NCBI GenBank assembly: GCA_024638345.1
Contig: JAHEKL010000039.1
Location: forward strand, 1 to 14,260
Direction of reading: 5' to 3'
Source: Gammaproteobacteria bacterium
GTDB taxonomy: Bacteria > Gemmatimonadota > Gemmatimonadetes > Longimicrobiales > Gaopeijiaceae
DNA: 14,260 nucleotides
This document shows positions 7,017 to 14,260 of this stretch, one piece after another; position 1 is the first letter of the stretch; the number at the start of each line of letters is the position of its first letter. The notes under the pieces are model-generated. The model was not told where the DNA came from and did no database searches. It saw only the letters and a list, made by a program, of their open reading frames with translations. Position numbers and translations under genes: made by a program.

Positions 7017-7068
7017 TCTCGTGTTTCCAGGCGTGTGTCCGGGTTCCCAGCCATCGGAGGCCAACTCA

Positions 7069-7461
7069 ATGCAGCGGCTCCGTGTCACGCTCAAGATCCT
7101 TCTGCCACTCGCGGGAATGATGGTGGCTTTCGTCGGGGTCGTCTACTTCCAGGAGGACTCCGCGCGTCTCCTCTCCGTTCTCGCCGGTATCCTCCTGGTC
7201 GAGGCAGGCGTCTGGAACATTGCGAATCGGGTCCTTCCGTCCTCGCGTCGATACCTCCAGCTCCGGGCGGAGGTCGAGGGGTTTGTGTCTCGCATACCTG
7301 GCCTCAACTCGGCCGCGGTCGACGCACGCACATCTGGGGATCCCGGGGACTGGGAGCGCTACCGCCGAGTCCTCACGGAGCTTCATCAATCCGTGGACCG
7401 CATGGGAGAAGTCGCGGGGGTCGAGGAAGGGATGTCGAAGACGGCCCCACCCCCGGACTAG
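7069..7461 (+). CDS. Small membrane protein of unknown function, two predicted helices
   Basis: I do not recognise this 130-residue protein. It has two hydrophobic segments, about 9-27 (KILLPLAGMMVAFVGVVYF) and 34-54 (LLSVLAGILLVEAGVWNIA), making a helical hairpin with a very short connecting turn. A soluble, charged, probably helical tail of about 75 residues follows (RRYLQLRAEVEGFVSRIPGL, then WERYRRVLTELHQSVDRMGE), ending TAPPPD. This layout suggests an inner-membrane anchor with a cytoplasmic tail. The start ATG 7069 is preceded by CGGAGG with an 8-base gap, which favours it over the much longer open frame that continues upstream from nrdJ antisense sequence. It is divergent from nrdJ and ends 10 bp before the stop of the convergent protease-barrel gene. 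No enzyme motif is visible. Confidence 0.75.
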   Translation: MQRLRVTLKILLPLAGMMVAFVGVVYFQEDSARLLSVLAGILLVEAGVWNIANRVLPSSRRYLQLRAEVEGFVSRIPGLNSAAVDARTSGDPGDWERYRRVLTELHQSVDRMGEVAGVEEGMSKTAPPPD

Positions 7462-7471
7462 GCAATCCCCC

Positions 7472-10400
7472 TCAGAACGACCAGCCCGTCTCCAGATGAA
7501 TGGACGGGCCGGTCGAGCCTCCGACAGGACTCTCCAGCGGAAGGGCGATACCGACGCGGACACGGTCGACTTCCTCGAAGAGCAGAGACCCGAAGACCAT
7601 CAGTTCGGCCCCGATCGAGCTTACGGTGCGCCACCGCCTACTGGTCTCGGCGATCTCCCGGCCCGTGCCGGCCACATCGGCAAACAGGGAGCCGGCGATC
7701 CGGTCCACGTGCACCGGCCACGCACCCAGCCCCGTGTGCGCGAGCGCGATAGGAAAGCGCCACTCTCCGGAGACCGACCAGGCCACGTCCCCCCGCTCCG
7801 CCCCGGCCGAGATCCCGCGAACGGGGAAGCGCCGAAAGGCCGAACCCAGTGTGACACCAAGCACCCCGCGACCGTCCCCGCCTCCACCCCCAACGCTGAA
7901 ATGACCGTTTCCGGTACCCGGTCCCTGCGCTGCCCCGAACGCGGCGCGCAGCGCGACGACGTGGCTGGCGTATCCGGGTCCGGGAACCCCCTGATACAGA
8001 CGCAGTGAGACCACGGACTCCCTGAACCCTCCATCGGCGCCGATGAGGCCGGCTAGACTGTCCGGCACGCTCCGATCCCAACGCTCGCGGAGCTCCAGGG
8101 TGACGCCGACCCCGTTCTCGGTCGAGACGGAGAAGGGGTAGGAGCGCGCCGTCGAGAGCCCCGCGGCCAACCGTGCCTCCGCGAGGCGGCGCGACGGGTC
8201 CAGAAGTCGGAAACGCTCACTCGGACGAGCATCGGATTCCAGGACCTCGCTTCTCTGGGAGATGAAGCGGGTACCGACCGAGATAACGCCCGAGCTCCGC
8301 ATCCGCTGCCGACGAAGCTCGAGCGAGCCACCCACCCAGCGCTCTCGAAAGACCGGGAAGAGAGTGTCGGGAGAAGCCTCCGGCTGCATCGTGCCATCGG
8401 TGGAGAGAATGGGGGACCGAGAGCTCCACTGCTGTCCCGCCTCACCGATCAGCACTGGATTCCCGAAGCCCGCCCAGGCGTATCCCGCCCGCCACTCGGA
8501 TCGGTCGATCCCACCCCCGAAGCTTTGCGCGATCCAGAGATCGTACTCGTGTCTTCCCACGAGATCCGATCCGGAGGTCCGAGCTCCCCACGCATCCGGG
8601 AGGACCTTCGTTCCAAGCACGGTCTCCGCCTCGACCCGAGTCGGGAGCCAGTAACGCGGAAGGAGAGTCCGCAGGGCCGAGTAGCGGCGAGCTTCGCCAA
8701 TCTCCAATTCGACGTCCTCGGGGCCTTCGCCCGGAGAGGGATCGCCCTCGTACCGCGGGTCGATCGGGAGGGGCGCCATCCAGCCATCGGGATCGAAGGG
8801 CACACGAGCCACCTCCCATCCGTCATCGCTCAGAACGGACAGGTAGAGCCAATCCCCGGACGGGTCGATGGCCGGGAATGTGCCCGCCGTGGAGAGGTCG
8901 GTCACCTGCCAGAATTGGGTCGGCACGGTCCGATCCATCGCCCGACCGTCCACCCGATTCGCACCCCCCTCCACGCGAGCCGCATAGAGGTTCGGCACTC
9001 CGCTCCGATCCGACGCCCAAACGAGGATCCCGCCGTCGGGTGACCACGTGGGTGACGAGTTCAAGCTCCGGTCTTCCGTGACCTGCAGAATCCTTCCGGA
9101 CTCCACGTCGAGCAGCAGGATTGCCGTCCATCCCCCGGGTCGCCGGCGCACCAGCGCGAGCGTCCGTCCGTCCGGCGACCATGCCGGATGGCTCCAGAGC
9201 ACCCCCTCCTCAGCCTCCCGGATCACAGCCTCCACGCTACCTTCGGCGGAGAGGAGAACGACTCGGGTGAGGCCACCGACGGCTTGGACCGCGGCGATCC
9301 GACTACTCCGTGGATGAGGATCCGCGTGGACGACTCGCATTCCACGGGTGAGCCGAGTCGCAGTGCCGTCGAGACCGACGTGAAAGAGGTCTTTGTAGAC
9401 GCGGTACGTATCGAAGTACTCGGCCTGTGGCAGGAGAAGGGAGCCATCGGCCTTCCACCGCGGCCGCTCCAGGCTGTTCCACCGCGTAAGGGTCCTCTCG
9501 CCGTTCCGGGTCCAGAGCACGAGCCGCACATCCGACCGGCCGTCGGCCCTCACGTAGACCACTCCCTCTCCCGAGGGGCCCGGTGTCGGATGGAGAGCCC
9601 AACGGCCCCCTTCCGTGAGCCGCTCGGGTTCGGGTAGTATCTTTTCCGCCTCGATCCGTCGGTTGAGGGCTTCCGCTCGGATCCGAACCTGCGCCGTCCA
9701 TTCGTTCCAGAGATCCTGAAACGAAGCCCCGAAGGCATCCCGGGCCGCCGCGTCCAACCTGTACGGAATCCACTGGTCCGCGATCGCTTCCAGAAAGCCA
9801 ACGAGCGCCGGCTCTCCGTACGTATCGGACAGGTAGCGGAAGAACAAGGAGCCGAAAACATAGGGGCGGTCGTTTGCGGGCCAGACTGGCGACCGACCCA
9901 GGGCCTGGTCCAGTGACTCGGAGCGACCCTCTACCGCTTGGGTTCGTACGATGGCATCGTGAAAGCTGCCGTGTACCCGCCCCGCACTCGTATGGACGGA
10001 CTCCCGATGCACTGCGATCCCCTCGATTCCCATGAAGGAGGACGCGTATCCGGGATATGCCGGCCAGGTCCAGGGCACGCGCCCGAGCACTGAACGTACC
10101 CCTCTTCCGATCGGCCCCGATCGGTCGAGATGGAAGACATGCACGAGCTCGTGGGTGATCACGATCTCGATCCACTCGTCGAAGTGGGAAAGGGCCAGCC
10201 CATCGAGCGGCGGCTGCGCCCACACCACGATCCGGTTGGAGGGAAATACGTCTGCCGTGCCGTTGGAGAAGTCGCTGTGGTCGGTGACGAGGAGATCGAT
10301 GGTTCCGGAGGGAGGCTGGAGGAAGCTGGCCGTTAGCGCCGCGTGCGCCCGCTCGGCGCTCATGGCCGCCTTCCGGCCAAGATCCTCCATCCCGCTGGGA

Positions 10401-10588
10401 AACGTGACCCGGAAGTGGACCGTCTCGAGCGTCCGGTAGTCGTCGTCCGGAGGCACCGGCTGTGCGGATCCGAAGCCCGGAGATACGATTAGCCCTGCGA
10501 TCGTCGCCGCGCGGGCGAGGAGGGCGCCGAGCCGTCGCAGTCGCCCTCCCCTTTCCGCCTCGCGCGGTGCCGAGCGATCTTTCAGCAC
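7472..10588 (-). CDS. Metalloprotease-like / PD40 beta-propeller / Omp85-like barrel fusion protein
   Basis: This 1038-residue envelope protein has a signal peptide (about residues 17-42, ending GFGSAQ). Residues about 50-310 form a gluzincin-like peptidase domain with HELVH (His146, Glu147, His150) and GIEGIA, where Glu189 is the likely third zinc ligand. Residues about 325-600 are a TolB/PD40-type propeller with WSPDG at 470-474 and 515-519. After ARRYSALRTLLPRYWLP (633-649) comes a barrel of about 400 residues resembling the Omp85 surface-antigen domain: FPVRGISAG (VRG at 923-925), EWRFPIAL, LFADV, and the ending HLETGWSF with terminal Phe. It probably sits in the outer membrane with the two soluble domains attached; its substrate is unknown. 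The start is GTG 10588 with a poor Shine-Dalgarno. A rarer CTG at 10540 has GGAGG four bases upstream and would also keep the signal peptide. It converges with the small membrane-protein gene, 10 bp apart. Confidence 0.85.
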   Translation of the reverse strand: MLKDRSAPREAERGGRLRRLGALLARAATIAGLIVSPGFGSAQPVPPDDDYRTLETVHFRVTFPSGMEDLGRKAAMSAERAHAALTASFLQPPSGTIDLLVTDHSDFSNGTADVFPSNRIVVWAQPPLDGLALSHFDEWIEIVITHELVHVFHLDRSGPIGRGVRSVLGRVPWTWPAYPGYASSFMGIEGIAVHRESVHTSAGRVHGSFHDAIVRTQAVEGRSESLDQALGRSPVWPANDRPYVFGSLFFRYLSDTYGEPALVGFLEAIADQWIPYRLDAAARDAFGASFQDLWNEWTAQVRIRAEALNRRIEAEKILPEPERLTEGGRWALHPTPGPSGEGVVYVRADGRSDVRLVLWTRNGERTLTRWNSLERPRWKADGSLLLPQAEYFDTYRVYKDLFHVGLDGTATRLTRGMRVVHADPHPRSSRIAAVQAVGGLTRVVLLSAEGSVEAVIREAEEGVLWSHPAWSPDGRTLALVRRRPGGWTAILLLDVESGRILQVTEDRSLNSSPTWSPDGGILVWASDRSGVPNLYAARVEGGANRVDGRAMDRTVPTQFWQVTDLSTAGTFPAIDPSGDWLYLSVLSDDGWEVARVPFDPDGWMAPLPIDPRYEGDPSPGEGPEDVELEIGEARRYSALRTLLPRYWLPTRVEAETVLGTKVLPDAWGARTSGSDLVGRHEYDLWIAQSFGGGIDRSEWRAGYAWAGFGNPVLIGEAGQQWSSRSPILSTDGTMQPEASPDTLFPVFRERWVGGSLELRRQRMRSSGVISVGTRFISQRSEVLESDARPSERFRLLDPSRRLAEARLAAGLSTARSYPFSVSTENGVGVTLELRERWDRSVPDSLAGLIGADGGFRESVVSLRLYQGVPGPGYASHVVALRAAFGAAQGPGTGNGHFSVGGGGGDGRGVLGVTLGSAFRRFPVRGISAGAERGDVAWSVSGEWRFPIALAHTGLGAWPVHVDRIAGSLFADVAGTGREIAETSRRWRTVSSIGAELMVFGSLLFEEVDRVRVGIALPLESPVGGSTGPSIHLETGWSF

Positions 10589-10609
10589 TTTCTTTCGGTG
10601 GAGCAGATC

Positions 10610-11275
10610 ATGGCTGGACGTGAGGACGGATTCTGGTACGGCCTCGGCCGTGGGGTCGGTACGGCGATCTCATCGTTGCCTGGAAACACTACACCCGCTC
10701 CCAGCGGCCGTTCGCGGGTGCCCCGGCCAGGCGTTTCTGCGCATCGGCGCCGAACGGACGACTCCGAAGCGATCTCGGGGCTGCTCGCGGCTGCGGGCAG
10801 CACGGCGATCGTCTCGCTACTGCAGAGGTGGTCGAAAGCCCACCGACCTACACTCGGAGCCCTCGCGAAGGGAGCGGTCGCGGGCGCAGCGGCGGCAGGA
10901 GCGACGCTGGTCTTTCGATGGTATGTCCCCGAGCGGGAGGAGGGCATTGAGCCCAGCGGCTGGGACGGCGTGAGATCTTACTCGAGTGAAGTGCTGGACG
11001 AGCTCCTCGCGGGAGCAGGACGAGGGCTCATCTACTCCGCCTTGCTGTCGCCGTACCTACCCGGGCCTCCGATCTTCAGAGGAGCGGTCGTGGGCACGAT
11101 GGATTACCTCGCCGCGCCAATCGGCGGGCTCTTCGCTCGCCTGCAGGAGTTCTCGCCTGTTCGAAGGCTTCCTGTCGTGTCCGTCCTCTTCGAGACCGGG
11201 GATGCTGAAGACGACCCCTTCCTGGCGTTTCTGGCACAGGGCGCATTGATGGGCCTCATCTACGGAGACGAATAG
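10610..11275 (+). CDS. Glycine-rich multi-helix membrane protein of unknown function
   Basis: I do not recognise this 221-residue protein. Residues 1-50 are polar, Arg/Pro-rich and probably cytoplasmic. Hydrophobic Gly/Ala-rich segments then occur at about 52-72, 82-104, 133-150, 155-175 and 203-218. Several contain a GA-x-x-G signature: KGAVAG (87-92), RGAVVG (157-162) and QGALMG (210-215), with the related GAGRGLIYS at 135-143, which suggests packed glycine-zipper helices or an internal repeat. A loop after the fourth segment (FSPVRRLPVVSVLFETGDAE) is the most distinctive stretch. ATG 10610 follows GGTGGAG at a 6-base distance; a GTG at 10598 would add four residues. The gene starts 21 bp from the divergent protease-barrel gene and ends 2 bp before the stop of the glycosyltransferase gene. 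No catalytic motif is visible. Confidence 0.7.
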   Translation: MAGREDGFWYGLGRGVGTAISSLPGNTTPAPSGRSRVPRPGVSAHRRRTDDSEAISGLLAAAGSTAIVSLLQRWSKAHRPTLGALAKGAVAGAAAAGATLVFRWYVPEREEGIEPSGWDGVRSYSSEVLDELLAGAGRGLIYSALLSPYLPGPPIFRGAVVGTMDYLAAPIGGLFARLQEFSPVRRLPVVSVLFETGDAEDDPFLAFLAQGALMGLIYGDE

Positions 11276-11277
11276 GA

Positions 11278-12993
11278 TCAGGCCGGAGGTGGTTCGTCTC
11301 TTCGAACGAGCCGAGGTATTCTCGTGGGATCGACGACTGGCTCCTTGGCGGGGCTCCGCCGGAAGCTCGGAGGACACGCCGCGAGCTGGCGGAGGTCTCC
11401 ACCGTCTCGTCGCTGCGTGGCCGGAAGGATCCCGAAGAGATCGGTTCCGGGTCCCTCGCCGGTCCCGCCCCAGCCAGCCACATGACAGAACGCGAGCGGC
11501 CGTCCGCTGATCACGGCGGGCAGGTAGAAGAGGGAAACCGAATCGACATGGTCGAGCAGCACGTAGGCCGCGCCGATACGATCCGCGTCGGCCAGGAATT
11601 GGTCTGGATCCCGGGTGAAGGGGAACGTGCGACCGGAAGGACCTCCGAACAGATAGTGGAGGCGCGGCTTTCGACTCAGAACGATCGAGCCCTCTGGAAG
11701 GTTCTCTCCCGCCCACGCGGCCGCGTCGCGGAATTCCACGAAGCCCGGTCCGTTGCATCGCAGGGGGTCACCACCTCCGGCGATCCGACGACACTCGGCC
11801 GCCTGTCCCGCCGTCGACATCCATCCTGGCAGCGCCGGCAACAACAAGATGAGAACCCCGGCTGACAGCACCGCGCGGACCCCCGCCGGGCCGAGAGGCT
11901 TCGCGACTCTGCGCAGGCTCTCTCCGGCATAGAGGAGCAACAGTGGGTAGAGCGGCAGAACGAAGCGGTCTCCGGACCAAACCTCCGGCCAGACCAGAAT
12001 GAGACCTGCGTATAGCGGAACGAAGAGCTCGGCGGCTGTCGGACGAGTCGTCACCCGTTTCCACCAGCCCCAAGACGCGAGGACGACGAGGAGGATGCCG
12101 AGGATCTCGAGGGTCGCACCTTCGGAGCCTCCCCACCACTCACCTGGCAGGACCTCACCGACATATAGTCTGGCGTTCGTCCAGGCACGAGCCGGCAGAT
12201 CGGTCCACTGGATCGTTCCGAGCTGCGGCTCGTAGGGGTTCACCATCCAGAACTCGGGCTGGTAGGCGCCCTCACCTCCAGCCCGGACCCTGAGCAGCCA
12301 AGGGAGACCGAGGACGAACGAGCCGACCGAGAAGACGCCGAACGCCCTGAACCGGCGGTCGAGGAGGAAGGCGGCACCCAGAGCCAAGATCAGGGGCAGC
12401 CCGGCGGATCGGGTAAAGAACGCGAGAATGGCCGCGAACCCGGCCACCCACATCCAGATCGGCGAGCTTCCGGAGGCCTTCGGCGGGTCGGGGCCGTCTC
12501 TCGATCGCTGCGTGACGTCGGCGCGCTCCATGGCCCAGAGACATAGAAAGGTGAAGACCAGAAACAGAGGCTCGGAAAGCACCCACCGACTGGCTTGCAG
12601 CCAGCCCGCGGAGAACAGAGTGACCAGCGCGACCGCGAGGGCCGGGAGAGGTCCGGACCGCTCCACGATCCAGGCAAAGACGAGAAGTACGGCCAGGGAC
12701 ATCAGCAGTGCCATCAAGAGCTTGAACGCCAACCATCCGGTCGCGCCGGTCAGGATCAAGAGCCCGAGGGTCGCTGGAAACACCGGGGGGTACTTCGTGT
12801 GTGGCGGACTCGCCGGATCCCATAGCTCCGTGTAGCCCGCGCCGGAAGTCAGGGCGTGGGCCAGCGATAGGTAGCCTGCGTTGTCCCCTCCGGTGTGAGG
12901 CGCCGGGGTTGCGACCGAGGTGAAGACCCCGGCCACGACCAGCACCAGCAGGCCGCCGAGGATCGCGACCGAACGACGGTCAGCCCCGAGCAC
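11278..12993 (-). CDS. GT-C membrane glycosyltransferase (family 39 / ArnT-like)
   Basis: The 571-residue protein has about ten hydrophobic segments and a large first periplasmic loop with GGDNAGYLSLAHALTSGAGY (35-54) and HTKYPPVFPATL (65-76). This Asp-containing loop and the YPP motif are typical of polyprenyl-phosphate-sugar-dependent transferases of the PMT/ArnT type. Such enzymes move a sugar from a lipid carrier onto a lipid or protein on the outer face of the inner membrane. Donor and acceptor cannot be told. The C-terminal part, from about 400, is mostly soluble and ends in a basic Pro-rich tail (RIPRLVRRDEPPPA). The start is GTG 12993 with GAGGAG six bases upstream. The start overlaps the end of anmK by 14 bp, so the two genes are almost certainly translated from one mRNA. 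It ends 2 bp from the convergent gene at 10610-11275. Confidence 0.82.
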   Translation of the reverse strand: MLGADRRSVAILGGLLVLVVAGVFTSVATPAPHTGGDNAGYLSLAHALTSGAGYTELWDPASPPHTKYPPVFPATLGLLILTGATGWLAFKLLMALLMSLAVLLVFAWIVERSGPLPALAVALVTLFSAGWLQASRWVLSEPLFLVFTFLCLWAMERADVTQRSRDGPDPPKASGSSPIWMWVAGFAAILAFFTRSAGLPLILALGAAFLLDRRFRAFGVFSVGSFVLGLPWLLRVRAGGEGAYQPEFWMVNPYEPQLGTIQWTDLPARAWTNARLYVGEVLPGEWWGGSEGATLEILGILLVVLASWGWWKRVTTRPTAAELFVPLYAGLILVWPEVWSGDRFVLPLYPLLLLYAGESLRRVAKPLGPAGVRAVLSAGVLILLLPALPGWMSTAGQAAECRRIAGGGDPLRCNGPGFVEFRDAAAWAGENLPEGSIVLSRKPRLHYLFGGPSGRTFPFTRDPDQFLADADRIGAAYVLLDHVDSVSLFYLPAVISGRPLAFCHVAGWGGTGEGPGTDLFGILPATQRRDGGDLRQLAACPPSFRRSPAKEPVVDPTRIPRLVRRDEPPPA

Positions 12994-14152
12994 TCGCTTC
13001 TCCTCTGGGATATGCCGCGCCCAGAACCCGTCTCCCCCGGGCGCCGGTCACCGCTGGCACGTTCCCCGGGATGCCGTTCACGTTCGCCCACGCCAGCACC
13101 GCGAATGCAGCGGCCTCTTTCGCGTCGGGATCGATGCCGAGCGCCTCGGCGCCCGTGCGCACCGGGAGCGGTGCGAGTGCCCGCTCCAGCGCCGCTACCA
13201 TGGTCGGATTCTGGGCTCCTCCGCCGGTCAGGACGACCTCGTTCACTTCTCCCGCCGGCAGGAACCGGTCGTAGGCCCCAGCGACGGAGCGCGCGGTCAG
13301 CTCGGTCAGGGTCGCGAGCAAGTCATCCCATTCCCCCTCGGTCAGAGGCTTGAGTTCGGTCACGATCTCGTGAACCAAACGATCACCGAAGCGCTCGCGG
13401 CCGGTCGAGCGAGGCGGAGCCTCGGAGAAGAAAGCATCCGACAACAGCTTCTCCAGTAGTCGTGGGATCACCGTTCCCCGGGCGGCGCGACGGCCCTCGA
13501 CGTCCCACGGTTCCCGCCCATCGGTGGCCAGCTGAGTCGCCCGATCCACCAGCGCCATTCCCGGCCCCGTGTCGAATCCACGAACGGCGCCCGCGTCTCC
13601 GTCCGCCGGGAGGAAGGTCACGTTACCCATCCCCCCCAGGTTCTGGAGGGCACGGCCGATGCCGGGGCGACGCAGAAGAACCCAGTCCGACCACGGGACG
13701 AGAGGTGCGCCGTGACCGCTCGCGGCCATATCTCGACTGCGGAAGTCCGCGATCACCGGACACTGAAGGCTCTCTGCCAAGGCCGCCGCGTCGCCGAGCT
13801 GCAGTGTCACCCCTCGCCGACCGTCGCTCGGCGGCTCATGCCAGACCGTCTGACCGTGCGAGCCGACCGCGGTCATGGAGGAAGGGTCGACACCGGTGCG
13901 AGCCGCCAGGGTCTTGAACACCCGCGCGAAGTCCTCGGCCAGTTGGAGGTGAATCAGGGCGAGCTCCCGTGCCCCTCCGGACTCGATCGCCTCGCGGATG
14001 CGGTCTCGTCTCTGGGGGCCGTAGGGTTCCGAGTGGAACCCGAGCACGTTCCATTCGATCGACGCCGGATCGGTCCCCCGGATCCTCAGAATGATCGCGT
14101 CGACTCCGTCGAGCGACGTACCCGACATGAGACCACCAAAAAGGCCATCCAT
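12980..14152 (-). CDS. anmK: Anhydro-N-acetylmuramic acid kinase
   Basis: AnmK phosphorylates and opens 1,6-anhydro-N-acetylmuramic acid, recycling cell-wall sugar to MurNAc-6-phosphate in the cytoplasm. The 390 residues cover the family length (about 370-390) and its motifs: GLMSGTSLDGVDA (7-19), VGSHGQTVWHEP (96-107), TLQLGDAAALAE (116-127), VIADFRSRDMAASGHGAPLV (133-152), NLGGMGN (171-177), FDTGPG (193-198) with Asp194 as the expected catalytic base, and VVLTGGGAQNP (306-316). The residue after GPG is Met199, where I expect Asn in characterised members. ATG 14152 starts the protein exactly at the family N-terminus. Its Shine-Dalgarno is weak (GACGAG, immediately upstream), and the same frame stays open to the window edge, so an N-terminal extension is not excluded. 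The partner genes murQ and nagZ are not in the window. A glycosyltransferase gene overlaps the end by 14 bp. Confidence 0.95.
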   Translation of the reverse strand: MDGLFGGLMSGTSLDGVDAIILRIRGTDPASIEWNVLGFHSEPYGPQRRDRIREAIESGGARELALIHLQLAEDFARVFKTLAARTGVDPSSMTAVGSHGQTVWHEPPSDGRRGVTLQLGDAAALAESLQCPVIADFRSRDMAASGHGAPLVPWSDWVLLRRPGIGRALQNLGGMGNVTFLPADGDAGAVRGFDTGPGMALVDRATQLATDGREPWDVEGRRAARGTVIPRLLEKLLSDAFFSEAPPRSTGRERFGDRLVHEIVTELKPLTEGEWDDLLATLTELTARSVAGAYDRFLPAGEVNEVVLTGGGAQNPTMVAALERALAPLPVRTGAEALGIDPDAKEAAAFAVLAWANVNGIPGNVPAVTGARGRRVLGAAYPRGEASARG

Positions 14153-14260
14153 CTCGTCAGATCGTGGGAGAGGCGGAGGGAAGAAGGACGCATCGACTCC
14201 GACCTGCCCTCTCGAAAGAGTCAGATCAGAAGCGGCGATCGGACATGGACGAGTCGCGGC
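14153..14260. other. Sequence upstream of anmK, cut by the window end
   Basis: Only 108 bp are visible. On the minus strand the anmK frame has no stop here, while the other two frames end at TGA codons at 14223-14221 and 14228-14226, either of which could be the end of an upstream gene. No promoter or strong ribosome binding site for anmK is evident, which would fit translation as part of an operon entering from the right. This cannot be resolved from the window. Confidence 0.35.

Larger units (their letters stand above)
6742..7068. other. Divergent control region between nrdJ and a membrane-protein gene
   Basis: These 327 bp contain no gene of their own. From the nrdJ side they hold the nrdJ ribosome binding site, a leader of about 171 nt with seven GTGGA/TCCAC units, then the nrdJ promoter overlapped by two NrdR-like boxes. 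Further right lie a possible -10 element and a ribosome binding site for the rightward gene at 7069. The patch 6896-6943 is distinctly AT-richer than its surroundings. No cobalamin riboswitch B12 box (GCCACTG) was seen on the nrdJ strand. Confidence 0.7.

Noticed and set aside
9303..10223. 306-residue open frame overlapping the protease-barrel gene on the same strand
   Set aside because: It is out of frame with the HEXXH and propeller motifs, Arg/Gly/Ser-rich and without domain features.
1..14260. Mobile element, phage, CRISPR or defence system
   Set aside because: No transposase, integrase, terminal repeats, regular spacer array, nuclease pair or toxin-antitoxin module is visible; base composition is even across the window.

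Overview
The window is GC-rich, densely packed bacterial chromosome with nine genes, two of them reaching or approaching a window edge. The protein set fits a Gram-negative, outer-membrane-bearing heterotroph: a DUF5916 beta-barrel protein, an Omp85-like barrel carrying a protease and a beta-propeller, anhydromuropeptide recycling (AnmK), lactate uptake and a B12-dependent ribonucleotide reductase. This mixture is typical of Gemmatimonadota and related groups. The taxon is an inference from gene families, not from a marker gene. There is no rRNA, tRNA, CRISPR array, transposase or phage gene.

Layout: (1) 1-431 (+), the C-terminal end of an L-lactate permease. (2) 598-2847 (+), a secreted DUF5916 outer-membrane protein, followed after 69 bp by a SAM-dependent methyltransferase at 2917-3762 (+). 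(3) Converging on these from the right are a small ABM-fold monooxygenase-like gene (3837-4142, -) and, upstream of it, class II ribonucleotide reductase nrdJ (4210-6741, -). (4) A 327-bp divergent control region (6742-7068). (5) A small two-helix membrane protein (7069-7461, +). (6) A 1038-residue metalloprotease/beta-propeller/Omp85-like barrel protein (7472-10588, -). (7) Starting 21 bp away in the opposite direction, a glycine-rich membrane protein (10610-11275, +). (8) A minus-strand pair, anmK (12980-14152) overlapping a GT-C membrane glycosyltransferase (11278-12993).

The clearest regulatory find is upstream of nrdJ. A good sigma-70 promoter (TTGACC, 17 bp, TATTCT) on the minus strand is overlapped by two NrdR-box-like palindromes spaced 32 bp start to start, as known for NrdR operators. 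Between this promoter and the nrdJ start, the transcribed leader carries seven GTGGA/TCCAC units, some of which differ from the DnaA box at one position. So deoxynucleotide supply in this organism is probably controlled by NrdR and possibly coupled to DnaA.

The most unusual protein is the 1038-residue one. It joins a HEXXH metallopeptidase-like domain, a TolB/PD40-type propeller and a C-terminal barrel with an Omp85-style VRG motif. No multi-gene defence, biosynthetic or mobile system is visible; most neighbours look functionally unrelated.
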